Source of the DNA: Micromonospora halotolerans
GTDB taxonomy: Bacteria > Actinomycetota > Actinomycetes > Mycobacteriales > Micromonosporaceae
Assembly (NCBI RefSeq): GCF_032108445.1
Contig: NZ_CP134876.1
Span: 4,588,001-4,652,000 of the forward strand
Length of the DNA stretch: 64,000 bases
Reading direction: 5' to 3'
The first letter of the stretch is position 1, and each line of letters starts with the position of its first letter. The position numbers and the translations under genes are program-made. The notes below the pieces were generated by a model that was given only the letters and a program-made list of their open reading frames with translations, ran no database searches and had not been told where the DNA came from. Of this stretch, positions 17,645 through 27,788 are shown in pieces.

Positions 17645-17719
17645 GTGCTGCGCTGCGAAGGCTGAACGGCCCCGCGCCGACGGGAACTGATGACCCGCCG
17701 GCGCTTTCGCGTGCCCTGA
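17645..17719 (+). promoter_or_regulatory. Leader with two tiny upstream ORFs before the ABC-F gene
   Basis: The first mini-ORF, 17645-17665, reads M-L-R-C-E-G and would be leaderless. The second, 17690-17719, reads M-T-R-R-R-F-R-V-P, has GGGAA upstream and is rich in Arg. Upstream ORFs that sense stalled ribosomes are known for some antibiotic-resistance ABC-F genes, so ribosome-mediated control is plausible. No clear terminator or anti-terminator stem was seen between them and the gene. Confidence 0.4.
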
Positions 17720-17758
17720 GTCAGCCCTTCGCCGAACCCCGAGAGCGAGTACCCCGAC

Positions 17759-19366
<1,608 letters not shown>

Positions 19367-19372
19367 CCCCGG

Positions 19373-19969
19373 TCAGGGGAGCAGGTGGGGCAGGACGCCG
19401 GAGGTGGTCAGGATGACCACGCCGAGGGCGATGAAGACGGCCGGCACCAGCCAGTGGCCGGCGCGGCCGACCAGGGACACCACCCGCGGGTGGTTGCCGA
19501 GCAGGGCGGCGGCCGCGCACCAGGCGGCCACCAGGGTGGCGAATACCAGGAGCCAGACCAGGCCGGTGGCCGGGTCGAGCGCGCGGAACACCGGCACGTA
19601 GACGGCGATGTTGTCGGCGCCGTTGGCGACCGTCACCCCGGCCACGCCGAGCAGGCTGCCGACCACGGCCGGCGGCTCGTCGTCGCCGCCCCGGCGGGCC
19701 AGCAGGGCGCGGACGCCCAGCGCGATCGGCAGCAGCCCGAGCAGGCCGGTCCACGGGTCGGGCACCACCAGCAGGCCGGCGGCGACCACCACGGCGACCC
19801 CGACGAGCGCGCCGATGCCCGCGTACTGGCCGGCGACGATCTGCCAGGGGCGGGGCCGCCCGGTGCCGCGGGCGGCCACGAAGAACACGGTGAGCACGAC
19901 GATGTCGTCGATGTTGGTGGCGGCGAAGACGCCCGTGGCGGCGGCCGCCGCGGCCAGCAGGTCGATCAC
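19373..19969 (-). CDS. CadD-like cadmium resistance / cation exporter
   Basis: A 198-residue membrane protein with five to six hydrophobic segments. It has the CadD-family N-terminus (GVFAATNIDDIVVLTVFF) and the internal GVTVANGADNIAVYVPVF motif, both with acidic residues in membrane regions. CadD proteins give cadmium resistance; the substrate here is only inferred. GTG start at 19969. It converges on the ABC-F gene, whose stop is six bases away. Confidence 0.82.
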   Translation of the reverse strand: MIDLLAAAAAATGVFAATNIDDIVVLTVFFVAARGTGRPRPWQIVAGQYAGIGALVGVAVVVAAGLLVVPDPWTGLLGLLPIALGVRALLARRGGDDEPPAVVGSLLGVAGVTVANGADNIAVYVPVFRALDPATGLVWLLVFATLVAAWCAAAALLGNHPRVVSLVGRAGHWLVPAVFIALGVVILTTSGVLPHLLP

Positions 19970-20182
19970 GCGAGGAGCGTACGGGTCGGCCGGCTGGTCG
20001 GCCTCTCATGATCCGGCCGGCCGACGCCGGCTGGGCCGGTCAGAAGGATCACTCTATCGGGAAGCTGACATTGCATAGCGTGTCGGTTGGCGAATAGTTG
20101 ATATCTGGCGCATGATCGTCCGAGGCGGTCTAATAGGTGGGACCGTATCCGAACCGCACAGTCTGGGACGTGAGGACACAGC

Positions 20183-20410
20183 ATGGCAGCCACCGGCACA
20201 GCCACCAGCACTGAGAAGGGTCGCCGGATCGTCGGGGCCGAGCGGCAGACGCTCGCCAAGGACCTGGTAAAGCGGTACACCTCGGGTGAGAGCATCCGTG
20301 CGCTCGCGGCCTCGACCGGCCGTTCCTACGGGTTCATCCACCGGGTGCTCACCGAGTCCGGGGTGCAGCTGCGGCAGCGTGGCGGCGCCCGGCGCCGCAA
20401 GAAGGCGTGA
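20183..20410 (+). CDS. Small helix-turn-helix DNA-binding protein
   Basis: A 75-residue basic protein with one helix-turn-helix (SIRALAASTGRSYGFIHRVL, about residues 36-55) and an Arg/Lys-rich tail (RGGARRRKK). Small proteins of this type are widely conserved in actinobacteria; a target is not known. It stands alone with a 213-base upstream region that is relatively AT-rich and probably carries its promoter (for example TTGCAT near 20070), although no spacing is convincing. Confidence 0.8.
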   Translation: MAATGTATSTEKGRRIVGAERQTLAKDLVKRYTSGESIRALAASTGRSYGFIHRVLTESGVQLRQRGGARRRKKA

Positions 20411-20456
20411 CCCGCCCCCCAGCGTCGTCCATCAGCGCTGCGCTCCGGGCGGTCCG

Positions 20457-21224
20457 GTGACCCCCGAGACGACCGGAGTGCGACTCGACTGCGACGGGCC
20501 GGTCGCGACGGTGACGTTGTGCCGGCCCGACGTGCTCAACGCCCAGACCCCGGCCATGTGGCGCGCGATGAGCGACTTCTCCCGGGAGCTGCCCGGCGAC
20601 GTCCGCGTCGTCGTGGTGCGCGGTGAGGGGCGGGCGTTCTCCGCCGGTCTCGACCTCTCGGTCGCCGGCTCCTCCGGCCCGGGCTCGTTCGCCGAGCTGT
20701 CCACCCTGCCCGAGCAGGAGTGCGCCGACCGGATCGCCGAATACCAGGGCGGCTTCACCTGGCTGCACCGGCCCGACGTCATCTCGATCGCGGCCGTGCA
20801 GGGCCACGCCATCGGCGCCGGCTTCCAGCTCGCCCTCGCCTGCGACCTGCGGGTGCTCGCCGAGGACGCCCGGCTCTCCATGGCCGAGGTGACCCTCGGC
20901 CTGGTTCCCGACCTGGCCGGCACGAAGCGCCTCGCCGAGCTGGTCGGCTATTCCCGCGCGCTGGAGATCTGCGCCACCGGCCGCCGGATGGACGCCGCCG
21001 AGGCGGAACGGATCGGCCTGGCCACCCTCGTCGTGCCGACCGGGGACCTCGACGGCGCGGTCCGCGACCTGACGGCGGGCCTGCTGGCCAACAACCGCGA
21101 CGCGATCGTGGAGATCAAGGCGCTGCTCGCCGGCGCGGGCGGGCGCAGCCACGCCGAGCAGCAGCGCGCCGAGCGGGAGGCGCAGACCCGGCGGATCCGC
21201 GACCTGGCCGGGCGGGGCGAATAG
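20457..21224 (+). CDS. Enoyl-CoA hydratase/isomerase family protein
   Basis: A 255-residue crotonase-fold protein. The oxyanion-hole segments are visible (GRAFSAGLDLS and AVQGHAIGAGFQLALACDLR), and the usual second acidic position falls in SMAEVTLGLVPDL. Members hydrate or isomerise acyl-CoA double bonds, but the substrate cannot be read from sequence. GTG 20457 starts the protein 46 bases after the HTH gene. Confidence 0.88.
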   Translation: MTPETTGVRLDCDGPVATVTLCRPDVLNAQTPAMWRAMSDFSRELPGDVRVVVVRGEGRAFSAGLDLSVAGSSGPGSFAELSTLPEQECADRIAEYQGGFTWLHRPDVISIAAVQGHAIGAGFQLALACDLRVLAEDARLSMAEVTLGLVPDLAGTKRLAELVGYSRALEICATGRRMDAAEAERIGLATLVVPTGDLDGAVRDLTAGLLANNRDAIVEIKALLAGAGGRSHAEQQRAEREAQTRRIRDLAGRGE

Positions 21225-21326
21225 TAAGGACCGTTCGGGAAGATCCGGGTTACTCGCGAGGTTGTCGTAGTCGTCAGGAGAATTGATCCCGACGGTCCAC
21301 GGCTGCCGACGACCCGGAGGTGACGA

Positions 21327-23321
21327 GTGTCCAACCCCATGGGCGGTGGCGGCATGGGCGGCTGGAGCATGCTCCGGTCGATGCGCAACCGCGACGAGAT
21401 CTCCACCCACCAGCTCAAGCGCGGCACGGCGCGGCGGATCGTCGCGTTCGCCCAGCCCTACCGCCGCGACATCATCGTCTTCCTGGTCACCGTGGTGATC
21501 GCGGCGGTGATCGGCGTGGCCACCCCGCTGCTCGCCGGTGACGTCATCGACGCGATCGCCGGCGGCGGCTCCGACGCGGGCGCCACCGTGGTCCGGCTCG
21601 CCCTGATCATCGCGGTGCTGGCCGTGGCCGACGCGCTCTTCTCCCTGGCCCAGCGGTGGTATTCGGCGCGGATCGGCGAGGGCATCATCCTCGACCTGCG
21701 CACCCGGGTCTACGACCACGTGCAGCGGATGCCGCTGCAGTTCTTCACCCGCACCCAGACCGGCGCGCTGGTCAGCCGGCTCAACAACGACGTGCTGGGC
21801 GCCCAGCGGGCGTTCACCTCGACGCTGTCCGGCGTGGTCAGCAACGTCATCCAGCTCGTGCTGACCGCCGGGGCGATGCTCATCCTGTCCTGGCAGATCA
21901 CCGTGCTGGCGCTGGTGCTGCTGCCCATCTTCATCATTCCGGCCCGCCGGGTCGGCAAGCGGCTGGCCGAGATCACCCGCGAGTCGTACAACCTCGACGC
22001 CAAGATGAACGCGACGATGACCGAGCGGTTCAACGTCTCGGGCGCCCTGCTGGTCAAGCTCTTCGGCTCGCCCGAGGTGGAGGCGACCCGGTTCGCCGGC
22101 CGGGCCGAGCGGGTCCGCGACATCGGCATCCAGTCGGCCATGTACTCGCGCACCTTCTTCGTGGCCATGCTGCTGGTCGCCTCGCTCGCCCAGGCGCTCA
22201 CCTACGGGCTCGGCGGCTGGCTCGCCGTCACCGGCGCGGTCAGCGCCGGCACCGTGGTCAAGCTGGCGCTGCTGCTCACCCGCCTCTACGGCCCGCTCAC
22301 CGCGCTCTCCAACGTCCGGGTCGACGTGATGAGCGCGCTGGTCTCGTTCGACCGGGTCTTCGAGGTGCTCGACCTGCGCCCCGGCATCGAGGAGAAGCCC
22401 GACGCCCGGCCGGTGCCCCGGGGCAACGGCCGGGTCGAGTTCCGCGACGTCCGGTTCCGCTACCCGAGCGCCGCCGAGGTCTCCCTGGCCTCCCTGGAGG
22501 AGGTCGCCGCGCTCGACCGCACGGTCAACGAGCCGGTTCTCAAGGGCGTCTCGTTCGCCGTCGAGCCCGGTCGGATGGTGGCCCTGGTCGGCCCCTCCGG
22601 CGCCGGCAAGTCGACGCTGTCCATGCTGATCTCCCGGATCTACGACGTGAGCGACGGCCAGGTGCTCGTCGGCGGGGTCGACGTGCGGGACGCCACGCTC
22701 GCCTCGCTCCGCGACGAGATCGGCGTGGTCACGCAGGATTCGCACCTGTTCCACGAGACCATCCGGGAGAACCTGCGCTACGCCAAGCCGGACGCCACCG
22801 ACGACGAGATCTGGGCCGCGCTTGCCGGGGCGCAGGTCGCCGACCTGGTCCGCGCCCTGCCCGACGGGCTGGACACCACGGTCGGCGAGCGCGGCTACCG
22901 CTTCTCCGGCGGCGAGAAGCAGCGCATCGCCATCGCCCGACTGCTGCTCAAGGCCCCGTCGATCGTGATCCTGGACGAGGCCACCGCGCACCTCGACTCG
23001 GAGAGCGAGGCGGCCGTGCAGCGGGCGCTGTCGGTGGCGCTGACCGGGCGCACCGCGCTGGTCATCGCGCACCGGCTCTCCACGGTCCGCGACGCCGACC
23101 AGATCCTCGTTCTCGACGAGGGGCGGATCGTCGAGCGCGGCCGGCACGACGAGCTGGTCGCCGTGGGCGGCCTCTACGCCGAGCTCTACCGCACCCAGTT
23201 CGCGGTCACCGACTCGCCGGCCCCCTACCAGGAGCCGGAGCAGCCGGAGCCGGTGGTCACCACCGTGCCCGTCGGCACCTACGTGGCGCAGGAGGCGCTG
23301 CCGCCGGCCGCCGCCAACTGA
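21327..23321 (+). CDS. ABC transporter with fused membrane and ATPase domains (exporter)
   Basis: A 664-residue half-transporter. Six hydrophobic segments lie in about residues 45-330, then an ATPase domain with Walker A GPSGAGKST, Q-loop VVTQDSHLFHETIRENL, signature FSGGEKQRIAIARLL, Walker B IVILDEATAHLD and switch His in IAHRLSTV. This is the MdlB/MsbA-like multidrug or lipid exporter layout; it presumably works as a homodimer. GTG start at 21327 has a strong GGAGGTGA site. An extra 40-residue Pro/Glu-rich tail follows the ATPase. Confidence 0.93.
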   Translation: MSNPMGGGGMGGWSMLRSMRNRDEISTHQLKRGTARRIVAFAQPYRRDIIVFLVTVVIAAVIGVATPLLAGDVIDAIAGGGSDAGATVVRLALIIAVLAVADALFSLAQRWYSARIGEGIILDLRTRVYDHVQRMPLQFFTRTQTGALVSRLNNDVLGAQRAFTSTLSGVVSNVIQLVLTAGAMLILSWQITVLALVLLPIFIIPARRVGKRLAEITRESYNLDAKMNATMTERFNVSGALLVKLFGSPEVEATRFAGRAERVRDIGIQSAMYSRTFFVAMLLVASLAQALTYGLGGWLAVTGAVSAGTVVKLALLLTRLYGPLTALSNVRVDVMSALVSFDRVFEVLDLRPGIEEKPDARPVPRGNGRVEFRDVRFRYPSAAEVSLASLEEVAALDRTVNEPVLKGVSFAVEPGRMVALVGPSGAGKSTLSMLISRIYDVSDGQVLVGGVDVRDATLASLRDEIGVVTQDSHLFHETIRENLRYAKPDATDDEIWAALAGAQVADLVRALPDGLDTTVGERGYRFSGGEKQRIAIARLLLKAPSIVILDEATAHLDSESEAAVQRALSVALTGRTALVIAHRLSTVRDADQILVLDEGRIVERGRHDELVAVGGLYAELYRTQFAVTDSPAPYQEPEQPEPVVTTVPVGTYVAQEALPPAAAN

Positions 23322-23324
23322 CCG

Positions 23325-23347
23325 CCGCGGGAAAAACCGCCCCGCGG
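23325..23347 (+). terminator. Hairpin after the ABC exporter
   Basis: CCGCGGG (23325-23331) pairs with CCCGCGG (23341-23347) around an A-rich loop, directly after the exporter stop codon. The stem ends two bases before the -35 of the drr promoter, so it could separate the two transcripts. Confidence 0.5.
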
Positions 23348-23349
23348 GC

Positions 23350-23389
23350 TTGACCCTGACGCAGCGTCAACCCTCCATGCTGGCTGCCA
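23350..23389 (+). promoter_or_regulatory. MerR-type promoter and operator of the drr operon
   Basis: TTGACC (23350-23355) and CATGCT (23376-23381) are separated by 20 bases, the long spacer expected for promoters activated by MerR proteins. Within the spacer is the perfect 13-bp palindrome TGACGCAGCGTCA (23357-23369). The ATG at 23389 sits about where transcription should begin, so the mRNA is probably leaderless. The MerR gene is the third gene of this operon. Confidence 0.68.
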
Positions 23390-24183
23390 TGAACATCCCG
23401 ACAACAGCTCAGGTCGAGCCGCCCGCCATACAGGTGCGGGGCCTGGAAAAGTCGTTCAAGCAGCTCACGGTGCTGCGCGGCGTGGACGTCGACGTGGCAC
23501 GGGGCAGCATCTTCGCCCTGCTCGGCTCGAACGGGGCGGGCAAGACCACCATGGTGAGGATCCTCTCCACGCTGCTCAGGGCCGACGCCGGTACCGCCCG
23601 GGTCAACGGCTTCGACGTCGCGACACAGGCCGCGGACGTACGCGAGTCCATCAGTCTCACCGGGCAGTTCGCGGCGGTCGACCAGATCCTCACCGGACGG
23701 GAGAACCTTGTCCTGGTCGCCCGGCTGAGGCACCTCAAGGACCCGGGCGCGATCGCGGACGACCTGCTGCGGCGCTTCTCGCTGACCGAGGCGGGCGCCC
23801 GGAGGGTGGCGACGTACTCCGGTGGCATGCGCCGGCGTCTGGACATCGCGATGAGCCTCATCGGGAACCCGCCGGTCATCTTCCTCGACGAGCCGACGAC
23901 CGGGCTGGACCCGGAGGCGCGCATCGAGGTGTGGGAGGCCGTCCGGGAACTCGCCCGGGGCGGCACGACGGTCCTGCTCACCACCCAGTACCTCGACGAG
24001 GCGGAGCAGCTCGCCGACCGGATCGCGATCCTCCACGAGGGCCGGATCCTCGTGAACGGCACCCTCGACGAGCTGAAGCGGCTCCTCCCACCCGCCGAGA
24101 TCGAGTACGTCGAGAAGCAGCCGACCCTCGAGGACGTCTTCCTCACCCTCGTCGGCGCCGGAAGGGACAAGGCACAGCGATGA
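23389..24183 (+). CDS. DrrA-type ABC transporter ATPase
   Basis: A 264-residue ATPase of the daunorubicin-resistance (DrrA) type. Walker A is GSNGAGKTT, the signature YSGGMRRRLDIAMSL, Walker B VIFLDEPTTGLD, followed by the switch region TTQYLDEAEQLAD, the DrrA-like variant. The C-terminal extension (IEYVEKQPTLEDVFLTLVG) is also typical. It probably exports a hydrophobic drug-like compound with the permease that overlaps it by four bases. The start is placed at ATG 23389, because the upstream in-frame codons lie inside the promoter. Confidence 0.92.
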   Translation: MNIPTTAQVEPPAIQVRGLEKSFKQLTVLRGVDVDVARGSIFALLGSNGAGKTTMVRILSTLLRADAGTARVNGFDVATQAADVRESISLTGQFAAVDQILTGRENLVLVARLRHLKDPGAIADDLLRRFSLTEAGARRVATYSGGMRRRLDIAMSLIGNPPVIFLDEPTTGLDPEARIEVWEAVRELARGGTTVLLTTQYLDEAEQLADRIAILHEGRILVNGTLDELKRLLPPAEIEYVEKQPTLEDVFLTLVGAGRDKAQR

Positions 24184-24941
24184 ACAAGCACTTCCTCGGC
24201 GACACCGCCGTCCTCCTGGGCCGTTCGCTGCGCCACATCGCGCGCAGCCCGGACACCATCATCACGACCGCGATCATGCCGATCGCCTTCCTGCTGCTGT
24301 TCGTCTACGTCTTCGGCGGCGCGATCGAGACCGGGTCCGACTCGTACGTGAACTACCTGCTGCCCGGCATCCTGCTCATCACGATCGCCTCGGGCATCTC
24401 CTACACCGCCTACCGGCTCTTCCTGGACCTGCAGGGCGGCATCTTCGAACGGTTCCAGTCCATGCCGATCGCGCGCTCGGCCGTGCTGTGGGCGCACGTC
24501 CTGACCTCGCTGGTGGCCAACCTGATCTCGCTCGTGGTCGTGATCGGGGTCGCGCTGCTCATCGGCTTCCGCACCGGGGCGGGCGTGCTGGCGTGGCTCG
24601 CGGTCGCCGGCATCCTCCTCCTGTTCACCCTGGCGCTGACCTGGATCGCCGTGATCCCCGGCCTCACCGCGAAGTCGGTCGACGGCGCCAGCGCGTTCTC
24701 CTACCCGCTGGTCTTCCTGCCGTTCATCAGCTCGGCCTTCGTGCCCACCGGGTCCATGCCCGGCCCGGTGCGCGCGTTCGCCGAGCACCAGCCGGTGACC
24801 TCGATCGTCAACGCGATCCGGGACCTGTTCACCCAGCAGCGGGTCGGCACCGACATCTGGATCGCCCTCGCCTGGTGCGTCGGCATCCTCGTCGTCGCCT
24901 ACGTGTTCGCCGGCATCTCCTACCGTCGCAAGATCTCCTGA
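24180..24941 (+). CDS. DrrB-type ABC transporter permease
   Basis: A 253-residue ABC-2 type permease with six hydrophobic segments and the family signature between the fourth and fifth (GLTAKSVDGASAFSYPLVFLPFISSAFVP region; short core PLVFLPFISSAF) followed by the EHQPVTSIVNAIR segment. It pairs with the upstream ATPase; ATGA overlap makes them translationally coupled. The substrate is unknown. Confidence 0.92.
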   Translation: MNKHFLGDTAVLLGRSLRHIARSPDTIITTAIMPIAFLLLFVYVFGGAIETGSDSYVNYLLPGILLITIASGISYTAYRLFLDLQGGIFERFQSMPIARSAVLWAHVLTSLVANLISLVVVIGVALLIGFRTGAGVLAWLAVAGILLLFTLALTWIAVIPGLTAKSVDGASAFSYPLVFLPFISSAFVPTGSMPGPVRAFAEHQPVTSIVNAIRDLFTQQRVGTDIWIALAWCVGILVVAYVFAGISYRRKIS

Positions 24942-24975
24942 GCCGGCGCGGGGCGGTGGAGGGCAGGATCAGGGC

Positions 24976-25758
24976 ATGCTGACGATCGGTCAACTGGCGG
25001 CGTACGCCGGCGTCACGGTGCGGGCGGTGCGGCACTACCACCAGATCGGGCTGCTGCCCGAGCCGGAGCGGGACGCCTCGGGTTACCGGCGGTACCGCGC
25101 GGCGGCGGTCGTGTCCCTCATCAAGATCCGCACCCTCGCCGACGCCGGCGTGCCGCTGTCCCGGATCGGTCAGATGCTCGAAGCCGACGCGCCGGCCTTC
25201 GCCGAGGCTGTCCGGCGGATCGACAGCCACCTGCGTGACGAGATCGAACGGCTGGAGGCCAGCCGCAAGCAGATCGCACAGCTCGCCGCCGGGGACGCCC
25301 TGGCACTCCCACCGGAGGTGATCGCCTACCTCGATCGGCTTCGGGAGGTCGGGGCGTCGGAGCGGATGGTGGAGGGCGAGCGGGACGGGTGGATCCTGTT
25401 GGCGGCCCGCTGGCCCGATCGCGTCCGCGAGTTCATGCCGGGGAAACTCGCGCAGCTGGACGACCCGCGAGTCGTTCGGCTCTACCGGGTCCTGTCGGAG
25501 ATCTTCGACGACAGCGACGTCGGCGACGACCCGCGTCTGGAGGAAGCCGCCGACCTGATGGCCGTCTTGGCCGAGGAGGCATACGCCGCGAGCGAGATCA
25601 ACCACGGCAGGGAGGCGTACGACGACATGCCGCACGACCTCCTGGACGCGCTCGCCGTCGAATCCGATCCGCGGGTGGAGCGGCTCGTGAAGCTGTTGCG
25701 CGAGCGTGGGTGGGACGGTTGGAACCGCATGGAGCGGCTGGCGGACCGGCCCGACTGA
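24976..25758 (+). CDS. MerR-family regulator of the drr-like exporter
   Basis: A 260-residue regulator. The N-terminal MerR winged helix is clear (LTIGQLAAYAGVTVRAVRHYHQIGLLPEPERD, with YRRYRAAAVVSLIKI), followed by a dimerisation helix near residues 75-105 and a roughly 150-residue C-terminal domain without the metal-binding Cys of metal sensors, so a small-molecule ligand is likely. It lies 34 bases after the permease with GGTGGAGGGCAGGA upstream. The MerR-type promoter at 23350-23381 would make it autoregulated. Confidence 0.9.
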   Translation: MLTIGQLAAYAGVTVRAVRHYHQIGLLPEPERDASGYRRYRAAAVVSLIKIRTLADAGVPLSRIGQMLEADAPAFAEAVRRIDSHLRDEIERLEASRKQIAQLAAGDALALPPEVIAYLDRLREVGASERMVEGERDGWILLAARWPDRVREFMPGKLAQLDDPRVVRLYRVLSEIFDDSDVGDDPRLEEAADLMAVLAEEAYAASEINHGREAYDDMPHDLLDALAVESDPRVERLVKLLRERGWDGWNRMERLADRPD

Positions 25759-25764
25759 CCTCGG

Positions 25765-26475
25765 CTAGCCGGCGACCGCGGCACGCAGCTCACCGAACGC
25801 GGCACCGAGCGTCTCCGGGGTGAAGTGCGCGTTCAAGCCGCTCGGGTTGGGCAGCACCCACAGGCGGGCCGCGGCGAGCGGTTCCGGCTGCGGCCCGAAG
25901 CCCGCCTTCGGCCGGGCGAACCCGATCCGGTACGCGGTCACGCCGACCACCGCGACCCAGCGCGGCCGGTAGCGCGCCACCTTGGCGGTCAGCTCCCGTG
26001 CGCCCGCGACCAGCTCCTCGGCGGTCAGCTCGTCGGCGCGGGCGCTGGCCCGGGCCACCATGTTGGTGATGCCGAGCCCGAGGCCGGGCAGCTCGTCCTG
26101 CTCGCTGGGGTGCAACTGCCGTGGGGTGAAGCCGCCCCGGTGCAGCGCCGGCCAGAACCGGTTGCCCGGGCGGGCGAAGTGCCAGCCCGTGGCCGCCGAC
26201 CACAGGCCCGGGTTGATCCCCACGAACAGCACGTCCAGCCCGGGGGCGATCAGGTCCGGGAGCAGCTTGTCGGCCGCCGCCGCGAGCTGCTCCTTCGTCG
26301 GCCGGGGATACCGCCGCCCGGCCGCCGCCGAGCCCGGCCCGGCCGCTCCGCGCAGCGTCGGGTCCGGCACGGCCGTCTCGGGCCGCGTGGGGTCCGGCAC
26401 GGCCGCTTCGGGCGGCGTGGGGTCCGGCACGGCTGCCTCGGGTCGGGCGTCCCCGGGCCGTTGTCGCCCCTTCAC
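25765..26475 (-). CDS. mug: Mismatch-specific (G:U/T) DNA glycosylase
   Basis: A 236-residue uracil-DNA-glycosylase-fold enzyme of the Mug family. The active-site motif is GINPGLWSAATGWHFARPGN, the second conserved region GITNMVARAS, and the C-terminal recognition motif NPSGLNAH. It removes uracil or thymine mispaired with G. The first 50 residues are an unusual extension with three exact-period 10-residue repeats (AAVPDPTPPE-like) encoded by 30-bp tandem repeats at 26361-26450. GTG start at 26475 lies ten bases after the SDR stop, so the two may be one operon. Confidence 0.88.
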   Translation of the reverse strand: MKGRQRPGDARPEAAVPDPTPPEAAVPDPTRPETAVPDPTLRGAAGPGSAAAGRRYPRPTKEQLAAAADKLLPDLIAPGLDVLFVGINPGLWSAATGWHFARPGNRFWPALHRGGFTPRQLHPSEQDELPGLGLGITNMVARASARADELTAEELVAGARELTAKVARYRPRWVAVVGVTAYRIGFARPKAGFGPQPEPLAAARLWVLPNPSGLNAHFTPETLGAAFGELRAAVAG

Positions 26476-26485
26476 CGGCTCACCG

Positions 26486-27247
26486 TCACAGGCCGCGCAG
26501 CGCGCCGCCGTCGACCGGCACGGTCACCCCGGTGACGTAGCCGGCGGCGGGGGAGAGCAGGAAGGCGGCCACCCGGCCGAACTCGGCGGGGTCGCCGATC
26601 CGGCGCAGCGGGATCGACGCCTCGGCCTCGGTGCGGGCCCGCTCCGCGTCGCCGCCGGCGGCCAGGAGCTCCCGGTTGCGGTCGGTCATGATCCGCCCCG
26701 GCAGCAGGCTGACCACGCGTACGCCGCGGGGGCCGTGCTCGTCGGCGAGGTCCTTGGCGACCCCGGCCAGGCCGGGGCGCAGGCCGTTGGAGATGCCGAG
26801 GCCGGGCAGCGGGGCGCGGACCGAGGTGGACAGCACCAGCCCGATGGCGCCGCCGTCGGTGAGCGCGGCGGCCACCGTGCGCGCGGTGCGGACCGTGCCC
26901 AGGAAGACCGTCTCGAAGGACTCCCGCCACTGCTCGTCGGTGATCTGGGCGGCGGTGCCCCGGGGCGGGCCGCCGACCGAGATCAGCGCCCCGTCGAGCC
27001 GGCCGAACTGCTCGCGTGCCACCGCGACGAGCCGTTCCGGGGTGCCCGGGTCGGTGAGGTCGGCGGTCAGCCCGATCGCCCGCTCCGGCCCGCCGAGCGC
27101 CTCGACGGCGGCGGCGACCCGCTCCGGGGCGCGGGACGAGATCACCACGCGGGCGCCGTCGCCGACGAGCTGCTCGGCGGTGGCGAAGCCGAGGCCGCCC
27201 GAGGCGCCGGTCAGCACGTACACCCGGTCGACGAGTCCGAGATCCAT
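26486..27247 (-). CDS. Short-chain dehydrogenase/reductase-fold protein lacking the usual Tyr-Lys pair
   Basis: A 253-residue Rossmann-fold SDR. The cofactor motif TGASGGLG is at residues 13-20, and the C-terminus VTVPVDGGALRG is typical. The catalytic region reads LSTSVRAPLPGLGISNGLRPG: a Ser is at 140, but the Tyr and Lys expected 13 and 17 positions later are Ser153 and Arg157. Such atypical SDRs exist, but the ordinary oxidoreduction mechanism would be compromised. Start at ATG 27247; it precedes mug by ten bases. Confidence 0.85.
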   Translation of the reverse strand: MDLGLVDRVYVLTGASGGLGFATAEQLVGDGARVVISSRAPERVAAAVEALGGPERAIGLTADLTDPGTPERLVAVAREQFGRLDGALISVGGPPRGTAAQITDEQWRESFETVFLGTVRTARTVAAALTDGGAIGLVLSTSVRAPLPGLGISNGLRPGLAGVAKDLADEHGPRGVRVVSLLPGRIMTDRNRELLAAGGDAERARTEAEASIPLRRIGDPAEFGRVAAFLLSPAAGYVTGVTVPVDGGALRGL

Positions 27248-27290
27248 ACCGCCGATCCTGCCGTACCCCGGGAGCGCCTGCCACCCGCTC

Positions 27291-27788
27291 TCAGCGCGGC
27301 GCGGGCCGGAGCAGGCGTACCCGGCCGGCGAGCTGGGCCGCGACGGCGCCGCCGGCCCGGGCGACGGCCGGCAGCCGGCGGGGCCGGGGGGCGGTGCGGC
27401 CGTCGTAGCGGATCGCCGCCTCGCGGACGGCCAGTTCCTCCGCGCCCAGCGGCGGCAGCGTGTCCCGGTCGCGCAGCTCCCGGGCCAGGTCCCAGCCGTC
27501 CCGGAGTGAGCCGTTGGTGGGGCGGCCGGCCGCCCAGCCGGCGAAGGTGGCCGGCCACGCGTCGCCGAGGCCGGCGGCGAGCAGCGGCCAGTGCCGGGCC
27601 ACGTCGCCGGCCCGCTTGCGCAGCAGCGCCCGCCGGGCCGCCTCCACCGGCGCGGTGGCGAACCCGGGTGGCAGCGGCCCGCCGGCCACCAGCGCCGCGA
27701 CCAGCTCCGCCTGCCGCCCGGCCAGATCCCCGCCGCCGGGCGCCTGGGCGTGGCGGCCGCCTGGCCCGGCCAGGTCCCCGCCGGTCAC
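27291..27788 (-). CDS. SCO6045-like partner protein of the DUF692 cassette
   Basis: A 165-residue, Ala/Arg-rich, mostly helical protein without signal peptide, membrane helix or recognisable catalytic motif. Conserved-looking parts are [19 protein letters not shown] and the central [21 protein letters not shown] enzymes usually work with a neighbouring partner protein that presents the substrate, and this protein occupies that position. The GTG start at 27788 overlaps the TGA of the DUF692 gene (GTGA). Function is inferred from context only. Confidence 0.72.
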   Translation of the reverse strand: MTGGDLAGPGGRHAQAPGGGDLAGRQAELVAALVAGGPLPPGFATAPVEAARRALLRKRAGDVARHWPLLAAGLGDAWPATFAGWAAGRPTNGSLRDGWDLARELRDRDTLPPLGAEELAVREAAIRYDGRTAPRPRRLPAVARAGGAVAAQLAGRVRLLRPAPR

